Positions 1 to 10,300 of a stretch of 14,850 nucleotides of DNA are shown here, one piece after another (within the stretch, counting starts at the first letter, position 1; each line of letters opens with the position of its first letter). The position numbers and the translations under genes are program-made. This DNA is from Desulfuromusa sp. (GTDB lineage Bacteria > Desulfobacterota > Desulfuromonadia > Desulfuromonadales > Geopsychrobacteraceae), in the NCBI GenBank assembly GCA_023145655.1, contig JAGLDI010000015.1, positions 1 to 14,850 on the forward strand. The letters are read 5' to 3'. Below the pieces are notes generated by a model that saw only the letters and a list, made by a program, of their open reading frames with translations, made no database searches and was not told the origin of the DNA.

Positions 1-3000
1 CATCCGATGGTTTAACATTATCATTATAAGTGACTGTTTTTTTGGTTTTTTTAAATTGATCAACTTCTTCAAGATTGAAAGCTTTCCCGCCGATAGTTGT
101 AAAAATCTGTTGTTTTTCCTGATCAACCGGCAGGGCTCCATTTAATAGTGGCGGATAGAGGGAATTCAGATCGACCTCGACCCTCTCAGCAAGACAGCTT
201 CCCAGCAACCGGAGCAATTGACCTGCCTCATCCTGTCCCGGGGCGCAAATTGAGCGGGTCAGATGGGGCTGATTTTCCAAGATACTGTGTATCATCCGGC
301 TACAGGATGTTCCCGGACCAACTTCGAGAAAAATCCGCGCTCCATCTGCATAAAGCTGCTCAATCACGCGGGGATAATCGATGGTATCAAGTGCCTGGGC
401 AAGAATTACATCGGCCGCATGATCAGAGGTAAGAGGATATTTTCTCCCCAGAGCACAACTGTAGAAATCAATTCCTCCAGGGAGGGTGACGGGGAAAAGA
501 TGCAGTTTTCGGTAGGCATCTGCAACCGCTTTTGTCACCTCACAGTGGACTGTCGTCACCCCTTGTAACGGGATAAAATGGCAACCAAGATCAGCTACCA
601 GTTTTTCAATCTGCCGCCGCTGACCACCAACAACCGATTCTCGGTGGGTATTGATAATCAGTAGATAAACCTGCTTCTTTCCCTGCAGATATTGTTTGAT
701 TGGTTCCGCCGGAAGATTGATCATCCCCAACACCCAATCAACCGGCTGATTCGGTTTTAAACCCCAGGTCCGCTTCGCCGCCCGGCACTCTCCCGCCAAT
801 TCATGGGTAAACAGAGGTGATTTTTCCAGCCGTTGCAACATTCCGTCACGATCTCGCCAGGCACCGGAAGAAAACAGTCCTGCCGACTCTCCAAGGCTGT
901 AGCCACTAATCATCTGCGGTTTAATCCCAAAATGGGAGAGCAGATCACTCAATGCTGTACACTGAGCAACGTGAGAGATCACCAGGGCATTGTGGTTCTC
1001 TTGAATGGACTCCGCCAGTTCAGCTCGCCAGAAATGGTCGGGAAGGTATTGATCAGCCAGATAATCATTGTACTGATCCTGCTGCCGATAAACTTCCGGC
1101 CAGAGGACCGATAGCTCACGCCCCATCCCGGCAAACTGATTGCCGGATCCAGGAAACATAAAAGCGATCTTTCCTGCGGTTCCAAGTGGCTGGGCAGAGT
1201 AGAAGATCTGCTCGCGCAGAGCTGGCGGAAGTAACTCAGCACCGCTCACTCCGATAGATCGGTCAGGGTTGACAGTGATTGTTTGCTCGGCATGATCAAG
1301 TTTAGTAACAAGATCTTCCCGGGTTGTAGAGACAAGGCTTAAACAATGGTGAAGGGTCAGGTCCAGTGGATTCCGTTGAAACCATAACTGTGCCAGAGCA
1401 TCAATGTTCAGAGCTGAATGGTCTGTTGCAAAAGTTTTTAATTGCTCAATCCTGGCCAGAAGTTCAGCGGAGTTGGCGGCTTCAATAACAAATAATCCCT
1501 CCTTTAATGGTCCTAGAGGACGCATTGTTGCCGCAGTTTTTATCGAGACAGCAGTTTGAGCAAACTCCTCAAGAACCAGGTGAGAACAGGAACTATCAGC
1601 ACCGATGCCGCACACCAATGCCCGGCGCAAACCATCTTTACGATTGTGTAACCAGTATTGAGCTGCCCCCGGAGCGAAAAAGTTACCTCTTTTACCCAGC
1701 CACTCTGGAATTAATCCCTCAGGATTCCGCAAGGGTGGTAAAATTTTCTGTTCCAGACAAAGGGCGGTTTTTACCAGAGAGGCTAACCCGGAAGCAGCAC
1801 CGGAAAAACCGATATCGCGTCTGACATTACCAATTTTACAGCTGGTTTGATTGACTTTAGCACCGATGACAGAAACAAGCACTTGTGCTTCCAACCGCTC
1901 CATCTCTGCGGTATGACCACCTGCAACCTCAAGATATGAGATCGACTCAGGAGCAACATTGCCACTCCGGCAGGCCAACTCTACAGATTTGGAGTAAATT
2001 CTTTCCTCAGGGACAATAGTATCAATCCGGCCGCCAATGGCACTCCCGGTCCCCTTGATCACAGCATAAATCCGATCACCATCCTGTCGGGCATCTTCCA
2101 GCCGCTTTAAAACGACAGCAGCAGCACCTTCACCGATCAAGTCGGTTCCATCACTGGCAGAAGCACCCATTTCATAGCGACTGATAACCGAGCGGAGATC
2201 CCCGGCCAGATCGACTGCGCCAACGATAGCCCGGTTAATTGCCCCTTCCTGCAGGGAATGAATTGCCACCTCCAGAGCTCTGAGACCGGAGTTCTCTTCG
2301 CTCGACAGGGTAAAACTTGGTCCACCGATACGAAATTCTTTGGCAATACGACTCGCGACCACACTGCCAAGGGCTCCCATGGTTCGATTCGCAGTCAGTG
2401 GCGGTCCTGTCGCATCACGCAATTTTTCCACCCAGGCCAAAAACTCCTCTTCGTTCAGCTGCAGTCCCAACTCTTCGGCCCACTGGCGCGCGTATTTCTG
2501 TACCCCCCAGCGAAAACTGAAATTCGTTGCATTAAGATCGAGACCAGTACCGATAAACACACCGGTAAACAGCAGATCTTTGTCAATCATCTGGGCATCC
2601 AGAAGTGCTGCTGCTGCAACTTTTAACATCAGCAACTGGCGGGGCAGCATCTCTTCCTGCTCTTTAGGTGGGATACGAAAATCACCTGGACTGGAAAAAA
2701 CTGTCGGGATAAAAAAACCCTTGAAACCAACCTGATCCAGACCGGAACCCTGGTACCAATAACTCTCCTGCACACCCCACCAGTTTTCAGGTAGTTGGGG
2801 AGCTACGTCATCACCACCACTGAAAATATGCTGCTGAAACTGAGTGAGATCTTTCCATGGACCAAATTGTGCCCCCATGCCAACAATTGCGACCGGGTCG
2901 GTCCGCTGTTTGAACGAAGGATGGAGTCGAACCGGGCTTTTAGATTTTTTTTCAGCAACCCACTCCTCCAGCAGCAGATGAGCATTGATCCCACCAAAAC

Positions 3001-4306
3001 CAAAGGCACTCACTCCAGCGCGGCGCGGCAATCCATCCTTTCTACTGTTCCAGGGTGTCCCCTGCTGTAAAATCCGAAACGGACTATGCTCCAGATCAAT
3101 CCCCTCCGCTGGAGCTTTAAAGTTCGGCATCGGCGGTAAGATCTTCCGCCCCATTGCCAGCACGGTTTTCAGCGTTGCAGCCGCTCCTGCTGCAGTCAAT
3201 AGATGACCGATATTCGCCTTGACAGAGCCGATAACACACTGCCCGGATCGCCAGTCATGCTCCTGCCAGAGTTGCTGTAAACTGGAAAATTCAACAGCAT
3301 CCCCGACCGGTGTTCCGGTTGCATGACATTCAATCAGGTCAACATCACCGGGAGACCAGCCCGCTTGTTGATAAGCGGCACGCATCGCCCGTAACTGTCC
3401 TTCTGCTGCTGGAGCCAGCAAACTACCACCCAGATCGTTTGAGAGACCGATACCACGAATCACCGCATGGATTTTATCACCATCACGCAGAGCATCCCTG
3501 GTTCGTTTAAGCAGGACCAGACCACACCCCTCACCCACAACAAGACCGTTTCCATCGCGATCAAACGGTGAGCAGATACCGTTTGGTGACAGGGCTCTCA
3601 ATTGAGAAAAACCCATCTGAGTGTAAAGAGAATCAGGGCGTGACAAGCCACCGGCGAGCATCGTATCAGCCCGTCCGGATTTCAACTCATCAACCGCAAG
3701 CTTGATGGCATAGAGGGATGAGGCACAGGCAGCATCGACAGTAAAACAGCTCCCTTCAAAGCCAAGCGCTTTTGCCAGTAACCCTGCTGGAAGACCGGCG
3801 ACATAATGATTGATTGGAGCAACCGGGGAATCAGCAAAAGAGAGTTGCTCGGGGGAGAGTTTTTCAAGAAAAGTTCGACCGAGATAGTGTCTGGCTAATG
3901 CCGACGATTTTTCACTCGGCAGGGCCAGATTGCCGATAATAATCCCGGACCGACTGGCGTTGATTTTAGCTTCTGCGACTGAGGAGATGGTCTGTTGCCC
4001 AACCCGCAACAGGAGACGAAACATGGGATCCAACTGGGCAAGGAAATCGGGATCAATATCCAACCCGGTTAACTGTGCCGGATCGGTTTCGGTGTCGATA
4101 AAACACCCTTTTTGAGAATAAACCTTGTCGGCAACGCCAACCTGCGGGTTATAAACATCTGAGACCGGCAACAGCCAGCGCCCCTCTGGAGGTTGCCGGG
4201 CTGTATCAACTTTAGCGGCGATATTATCCCAGAAACGTCCAAGGGTCGGTGATTTAGGAAAGATCCCACCGACCCCGATAATTGCAACAGAATTTTCAGT
4301 CACCAT
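1..4306 (-). CDS. pfaC: PUFA synthase subunit PfaC-like, KS-CLF-AT, 3' part outside the window
   Basis: Large multidomain synthase subunit; 1435 codons are visible and open to the window edge, so the C-terminus is missing. An active ketosynthase occupies about residues 5-455, with Cys194 in DAACASS, His328 in CHATGT and His368 in NIGH. A second KS-like domain follows at about 468-900 and is a chain-length factor: the Cys position is Glu671 and the two His positions are Ala795 and Phe834. An acyltransferase spans about 1045-1375, with FPGSGNQ at 1052, Ser1137 in GYSLG, His1254 and EVGPG at 1328. The KS-CLF pair would condense malonyl units on the PfaA carrier domains. In gamma-proteobacteria PfaC is KS-CLF-DH-DH and the AT is the separate PfaB; here AT is fused, as in myxobacterial Pfa3 and thraustochytrid subunit B. 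DH domains are expected past position 1 but unseen. The start is ATG, 2 bases after the pfaA stop, with GGAG 10 bases upstream; GTG at the next codon is an alternative. Confidence 0.93.
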   Translation of the reverse strand, partial: MVTENSVAIIGVGGIFPKSPTLGRFWDNIAAKVDTARQPPEGRWLLPVSDVYNPQVGVADKVYSQKGCFIDTETDPAQLTGLDIDPDFLAQLDPMFRLLLRVGQQTISSVAEAKINASRSGIIIGNLALPSEKSSALARHYLGRTFLEKLSPEQLSFADSPVAPINHYVAGLPAGLLAKALGFEGSCFTVDAACASSLYAIKLAVDELKSGRADTMLAGGLSRPDSLYTQMGFSQLRALSPNGICSPFDRDGNGLVVGEGCGLVLLKRTRDALRDGDKIHAVIRGIGLSNDLGGSLLAPAAEGQLRAMRAAYQQAGWSPGDVDLIECHATGTPVGDAVEFSSLQQLWQEHDWRSGQCVIGSVKANIGHLLTAAGAAATLKTVLAMGRKILPPMPNFKAPAEGIDLEHSPFRILQQGTPWNSRKDGLPRRAGVSAFGFGGINAHLLLEEWVAEKKSKSPVRLHPSFKQRTDPVAIVGMGAQFGPWKDLTQFQQHIFSGGDDVAPQLPENWWGVQESYWYQGSGLDQVGFKGFFIPTVFSSPGDFRIPPKEQEEMLPRQLLMLKVAAAALLDAQMIDKDLLFTGVFIGTGLDLNATNFSFRWGVQKYARQWAEELGLQLNEEEFLAWVEKLRDATGPPLTANRTMGALGSVVASRIAKEFRIGGPSFTLSSEENSGLRALEVAIHSLQEGAINRAIVGAVDLAGDLRSVISRYEMGASASDGTDLIGEGAAAVVLKRLEDARQDGDRIYAVIKGTGSAIGGRIDTIVPEERIYSKSVELACRSGNVAPESISYLEVAGGHTAEMERLEAQVLVSVIGAKVNQTSCKIGNVRRDIGFSGAASGLASLVKTALCLEQKILPPLRNPEGLIPEWLGKRGNFFAPGAAQYWLHNRKDGLRRALVCGIGADSSCSHLVLEEFAQTAVSIKTAATMRPLGPLKEGLFVIEAANSAELLARIEQLKTFATDHSALNIDALAQLWFQRNPLDLTLHHCLSLVSTTREDLVTKLDHAEQTITVNPDRSIGVSGAELLPPALREQIFYSAQPLGTAGKIAFMFPGSGNQFAGMGRELSVLWPEVYRQQDQYNDYLADQYLPDHFWRAELAESIQENHNALVISHVAQCTALSDLLSHFGIKPQMISGYSLGESAGLFSSGAWRDRDGMLQRLEKSPLFTHELAGECRAAKRTWGLKPNQPVDWVLGMINLPAEPIKQYLQGKKQVYLLIINTHRESVVGGQRRQIEKLVADLGCHFIPLQGVTTVHCEVTKAVADAYRKLHLFPVTLPGGIDFYSCALGRKYPLTSDHAADVILAQALDTIDYPRVIEQLYADGARIFLEVGPGTSCSRMIHSILENQPHLTRSICAPGQDEAGQLLRLLGSCLAERVEVDLNSLYPPLLNGALPVDQEKQQIFTTIGGKAFNLEEVDQFKKTKKTVTYNDNVKPSD

Positions 4307-4308
4307 GC

Positions 4309-7300
4309 TCAGGCGACTCCGGTGAGCTTATTGCGCTGAAATGTGACATTCAGTCCGGCATCAATAACACATTCGTAGTGTTCGATCCTGGCAACCAGCT
4401 GCTGATTGAGCGGATCGATAAAATCAATATCTGCAATGGCCCGGGCCTTGTTCTGATCGATCACTCGGACCCGTATTTCAACCCCGGAAGCGGGAAATTT
4501 TTGTTGATATTGCCGGTATCTCTCGGCAAAAACCGGTAATGAACCAGCTTGATATTGTTCAAAACTCCACAGAATCAACAATTGGAAACTGCTATCAAGG
4601 GCCAATGGATCGGCCAGCCAGGAGTTGCGCAGAGGTTGTTCAATCCACTGGTCAGGTGATGGTGCAAGATTGGCCAGGGCACTGATTCCCGCAGCTGAAC
4701 AACCGGCAATATCACGGATTCCGTGGAAATCGACACCATGAAACAATCTTTCCGGCTGATAGATCTGGCTGAGAGGATGAGGATATTCAGCCATGACAAG
4801 TTTATCCGCAACCGGCTTGCGTTCCGGCAATCTGGCGGAGAGGACAATCTTTGCCCGGACATGGGTCACCAGAGGATCACCACCAACCAGTTCTACCGGA
4901 ACAACATGAACTCCCTCACCCTTAATTGCCTTTCCCGTCATAACCTGAAGGTGAACCGTCTGCTGCGCCTCCAGGGTGACCCCTTTGAGGATCCGCAAAT
5001 CATTAAATCCCTGAAATTTCAATCCTGGATTATTATGAATCGCACCGTGAGCCAACCATTCAATAATGATCGCCATCGGCAGTACCGCTTTACCATCAAT
5101 TACATGAGATTTTAAAAACGGGTATTGTTCAATCTCAAGATCAAGATCAAAGGCCTTGGAGATACAGATATTCTGATGGGGTTCAGGAGTCTTAGTAACA
5201 TTCGTCTCTTCAGAACCACCTGAGATAATCACTTCTACCGCACCGCCGGGTGGAGTGGAGAGCTCCTTCACCAGATAGTCGGAACCGGCCTTAAGGTCGA
5301 TCACCTCAATCCCCTCCTGGGCAAAAACTTTTTTCAGGGCCGGAGTGACCATCCCGCCATCCCAGGGGCCCCAGTTGCATGATATAACCCGACAGCCCGG
5401 GCGTAATCTGGCCTGTTGATCAGCAATTTTATTGAGAATTTCATTGGCTACAGCATAATCAACCTGTCCGATCCGGCCGAAGCGCCCGGTTGAGGAAGAG
5501 AACATCACCAAAAATTTCAAATCATCGTCAGCAACAACATCAAGAAGTGCCCGGAAACCTGCAACTTTTGTTGAGTAGACCTGATCAAATTGCTCCAGGG
5601 TTTTCTCTGTAATCAGTTTATCCGCAAGGACCCCGGCACCATGGACCAACCCTCTGACCGGGCCATACTGCTCACGCATCTCCCCAAGGAGAGTCTTCAG
5701 CTGTTGTGCATCACGCAAATCAACCGAACGATAGAGCGCTGTCCCTCCCGCGTTAAGAATCCGCTCCAGAGTTGCGCGGATTTCCCGTACTGCCGCAATC
5801 TGCTGATACTGATGGGCGACTTCCAGAGGCTTCAAGGGGGCCTCAGATTGGGCGATAATCCCCTTTTTGATCTCTCCCTCTGTTTGCAGAGCGGTCAACC
5901 AGACTGGTTCTGCTTCAGCCAGTGGAGTGCGTCCCAGAAGTAATAACGTAGCTGATGTTGCAGCACTGAGAGCTACAGCAACCTCTGCCGTAACTCCCCT
6001 GGCACCACCACTGACAACAATTAACTCCCTGGCTTGAACCGGGACAGCAACAGACACATCATCCAGTGGCAACTCAATCAACTCCAGAGCATGTAACCCT
6101 TGTGTGCTGATCCCCACCTCAATCGGTCCAGTTTTGAAAATTTCGTCAACAATCGCAGTTGCCGTCGGGAGAATCTCCATCCCCATCGCCAGATCAAGGG
6201 TTTTACAGTGAATTGTCGGCCACTCCAGTGCCGCCGTTTTACTCAGCCCCGCCAAGCCACCGGAGAGGGAGTCATTAATTGCTTCAGTTGAGCCAAGACC
6301 AAAATACCCATTGACCCGTGATACGGTCGCAAAAAATGCACCACCCTGACTGGCGCTACGGTGCAAAGCTGGCTCCAGTTTCTGCAATAAAGTAAAGGCC
6401 TGAGTAAAAAACTGATCAGCAGTCCCGGACAAGGGGGCAAGAATAACCAATCCGGACAGATGTTCAGGAAGGGTCAGCGTCTCTATTTCGGCAATTGTCA
6501 CTTTACGGGGGATCAGTTGTCGAGCAGTGAAACGGGAACAAACCGCATCAGAAAGGCTTGATCCATCATCAACGATCCAGACTTCAGCGCCAACCGCAAA
6601 ATTAAACTCTTTTGTCCCCCGTTGTTGTACCAGAGAAACCGGTTGTAGAACTTCTCGGATAATTCCTTTTGCCGCAGCAGATTCTACACTGCTGACCGGC
6701 GTCTCTTTTTTATCCGAGCCGGAGATGCTGGAAAGAAAATCGACAATCTGGCCAACGGTCTGTAATGTTCCCAGATGCTCAGGTTTAATGGCCGGTGCTC
6801 CCGGCAAGCGCTGTTGCAGCGCGGAGAGAATTTCAACCCGCTTGATTGAATCGATCCCCAGGTCAGTATCGAGAGCCATCTCCAAGTCCAGCATCTCTAC
6901 CGGGTAGCCGGTCTTCTCGGCAATCACTGTCAGTAAAGTCGTTGCCACCTGCTGTCGATCAACCTGCCCTAACTGAGGGAGTTCTGCCGGACTCGATGGT
7001 GCAGACTGTTGAGCTCCCTGACACAGGTGATCAACAATCTGTCCCAAGGTCTGCAACACACCGAGATCTTCGGGACGAACTGCCGGGAGGGTCGGCAACT
7101 GTTCCTGGAGGGCAGAGAAAATCTCCACCCGCTTGATTGAATCAATCCCCAGATCGGTATCGAGAGCCATCTCCAGTTCCAGCATTTCCACCGGATAACC
7201 GGTCTTCTCGGCGATCACCTGCAGTAAGCTGGATGAAACCAGTTCCCGGTCAGTCTGAGCGGTTTGCACAGTTGCCGGAAGCGCCGCAATTTGCTGCTGT

Positions 7301-10300
7301 TCCCCCTGACAAAGATGATCAATAATCTGCCCCAGGGTCTGTAACACACCAAGGTCTTCGGGGCGGACTGCCGGAAGGGTTGGCAGCTGTTCCTGAAGGG
7401 CCGAAAGGATTTCCACCCGCTTGATGGAATCGATCCCCAGGTCGGTATCGAGGGCCATCTCCAGTTCCAGCATTTCCACCGGATAACCGGTCTTCTCGGC
7501 AATCACCTCAAGCAGTACCGAAGAAACACTGTCTCTAGCCACTCCGGCAGAAACTGTTTGGGACGGGGCACCACCGGCAGAATCGCTGGAGTCTGCCACA
7601 TTGGCTTGCAGATAATCAACAATCTGTCCCAACGTCTGCAGCGCACCAAGATCCTCCGGACGGATAATCGGGGCCTCAGGTATTTTTTCCTGTAGTGCCG
7701 AAAGAATCTCCACCCGTTTGATGGAATCAATCCCCAGGTCGGTATCGAGAGCCATTCCGAGTTCGAGCATTTCCACCGGGTAACCGGTCTTCTCAGCAAT
7801 AATTTCCAGCAACAGGGGTGCAACACTTTGGTCCGCTATTGTTGTCACTGCCACTACTGGCTTAACCAGATCAACTGCTGGCTCCGCTTGGGGGCTCACC
7901 GGTTTGTTAACTGTTATGGGTGGAGCGAAAACCGGGGTCATTTGCGGCAACGCAGTTCCACCCTGCAGCAACAGTCGTTGTTGCTCAACCAGTTGCATAA
8001 ATGATTGAGTAGCATTCTGCTGCCCGGCTAAAAATTGTTGATGCAGATTAGAGGTTTGTTCCTGCAGAGTTTGCAGGGCCTGCATACTCTGTTGTGTGAT
8101 GCGCAACGCCTCCTGCAAGTTATCCGCGGATACAGGAGTTGCAACCGGCGGGCTAGCTGGGTGCTGATTTGAACTTTTCGGCACCCCAGCGCTGGTTGGT
8201 ACAACAGCAACAGGTTCAGGTATAGTCTTCTGCAATTTCAGCGGGGGACGTTTTGCCGGTGGCTGATAGAAGTTAGCCCCACAGATAGAGACTGAAATGC
8301 CCTTCTTTTTCTCCCCATCCCGAGGCTGGGTTGCGGCAAACTCACCATCCCAGATTGACAGTTCAACGGGTTCTCCAAGCACTGCCAACTTTGCCAGTAG
8401 CCGGGCCAGATCGTAACTTCCGGAACGGTGACCATTGGAAACATCAAGAGCGATGGTCTGAAACTCACGATCACCGAGAATGGCTTTCACCATACCGGTC
8501 AAACGGGCACCGGGACCAACTTCAATAAACACCCGACTACCAGCTTGGTATAAACTCTCTATTTCAGTCACAAAATCAACCGGGTTAGCCAATTGCTCTG
8601 CAAGTAACTCTCTGACGGCTGCAGCCGATTGCGGATAACTTTGCCCGGTGGTGTTGGAAAAAACCACCTTGCGGGGGTCTTTAAAATCAACCGTCTGCAA
8701 CTTTTCAGCGAAGGGGGCTGCTGCTGCTGCAATCAATGGACTGTGAAAAGCGGCAGCAACTGTAAGTTTTTTATGACTGATCCCTTTTTTTGTCAGTAGT
8801 TCGACAGCTTTATCTATTTCAGCTGTCGCCCCTGACAACACTGCCTGTTCCGGGGTATTGCGATTAGCCAATACCAGATCAAGAGCCTCATCTTTAAGAA
8901 AAGTTTCAACCTGTCCGAGCGGTGCCGACACCGCCACCATCGAACCACGATCACCACTACCAGCCGCCATAAGCTCGCCACGTAAACGTGACAGATTATA
9001 CAGATCACTGGTGTTAAAAACTTCAGCAGCACAGAGGGCCACCAGTTCCCCATAACTGTGACCAGCAACCGCAGCAGCGGTGACCCCAAAACCGGCTAAA
9101 ACTCGCCCTGCCGCCAGGCTGACGGCACCAAGGGCTGGTTGAGCAACCTCGGTGGCCTGGAGTGCCGCCACCACAACCTCGGGTGAGCCAGTTTGAAACT
9201 GCGGCCTGGGGTAAATGGTGTCAGCCAGAGTTCCTGCCGGCAAAGCAGAATTTTCCGCAAAAGCTCGATCAGCATCCTCAAGGGTTGCTAAAAAATCGGG
9301 AAACTGGAGAGCCAGATCCTTGAGCATTCCAGGATACTGTGCCCCCTGCCCGGGGAAAAGCATTGCAACCGGTCCGTAAGACTCACCGGAGGCATAATAA
9401 ACCCCGTCCGGGGTCTCCCAAACCTTCTGGTCTTGATTTTTCTCCAGCTGTGCAAGGGCATTCTGCAGTTGCACAGCACGCTTGGTGCGGTTCTGTTCAA
9501 TCACCAGAATCAGCCGCTCGGGATCGGTCCGGCTAAACTGCCGCCGTTTCTGGTCAGCCTGCAGACGCAGCTGTAACCAGCTCCCCTCAACCGAGAAACT
9601 TTTAAGAGCATTGGTCAACCCGGTTCGGTCAGCTGCCGAAAATGGGACAATCTGCACCTCACCATCCCAGTCAATAACCTGTTTCTGTTGCTGATATTCT
9701 TCCAGCAGACAGTGAAAATTACTGCCACCAAAACCAAGAGCACTGACCCCGGCACGGCGTGGATGTTCAGCTTTTGCCAGCCACGGACGAGTTTCAGTAT
9801 TGAGGTAAAAGGGGGTATTCTCAGAAATCAAACCCTCCTGGGGCTGGTCAACCTTAATTGTTGCCGGTAAAACTTTATGATAAAGTGCCAGGGACGCCTT
9901 GATCAGACCCGCTACACCGGCAGCCGCTTTAGTGTGACCAATCTGCGATTTTATCGAACCGAGAGCACACCATGGTTTATCGGCAACGCCAAAAACCTGA
10001 TGAAGTGAGGCAATTTCAATCGCATCACCAACTTTGGTTCCCGTCCCGTGACCTTCAATTAATTCAATCGTATCAGGGGTCACATTGCCCTGCTGGTAAG
10101 CCCTCTGTAGAGCTTTAGCCTGTCCTTGCGCATTCGGCTCGTAGATAGCAGAACCTCGGCCATCACTCGATGCACCAAGCCCTTTGATCACTGCGTAAAT
10201 ATTGTCCCCATCCCGTTCGGCATCTACCAGACGTTTCAGGACAACAATACCCAACCCCTCGCCAAGAGTTGTTCCATCAGCATCATCCGCATAGGGATGA

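Noticed and set aside
2258-2735. Plus-strand open frames of 122 and 131 codons opposite the PfaC-like gene
   Set aside because: They lie wholly antisense to a well-conserved CLF domain, overlap each other in different frames and show no recognisable motif or ribosome site.
1-4306. Possibility that the PfaC-like frame is broken
   Set aside because: I read every codon of this frame from 4306 to 2 and found no in-frame stop.
4300-4311. Frameshift splitting one pfaA-pfaC fusion gene
   Set aside because: Both sides are complete domains with a normal stop, a start with ribosome site and an N-terminal KS beginning right after the new ATG; ordinary adjacent genes explain it.
4723-5115. Plus-strand open frame of 130 codons
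   Set aside because: It is antisense to the PfaA dehydratase domain whose catalytic motifs are intact; low-complexity shadow composition.
6527-7325. Several plus- and minus-strand frames through the ACP array (for example 6527-6907, 6846-7136, 7215-7502)
   Set aside because: They are alternate-frame readings of the tandem ACP repeats, which explains why they resemble one another.
6730-7827. Periodic repeat of about 290 bases considered as a CRISPR or satellite array
   Set aside because: The repeat is in frame, protein coding and encodes ACP domains; the unit length and absence of spacers rule out CRISPR.
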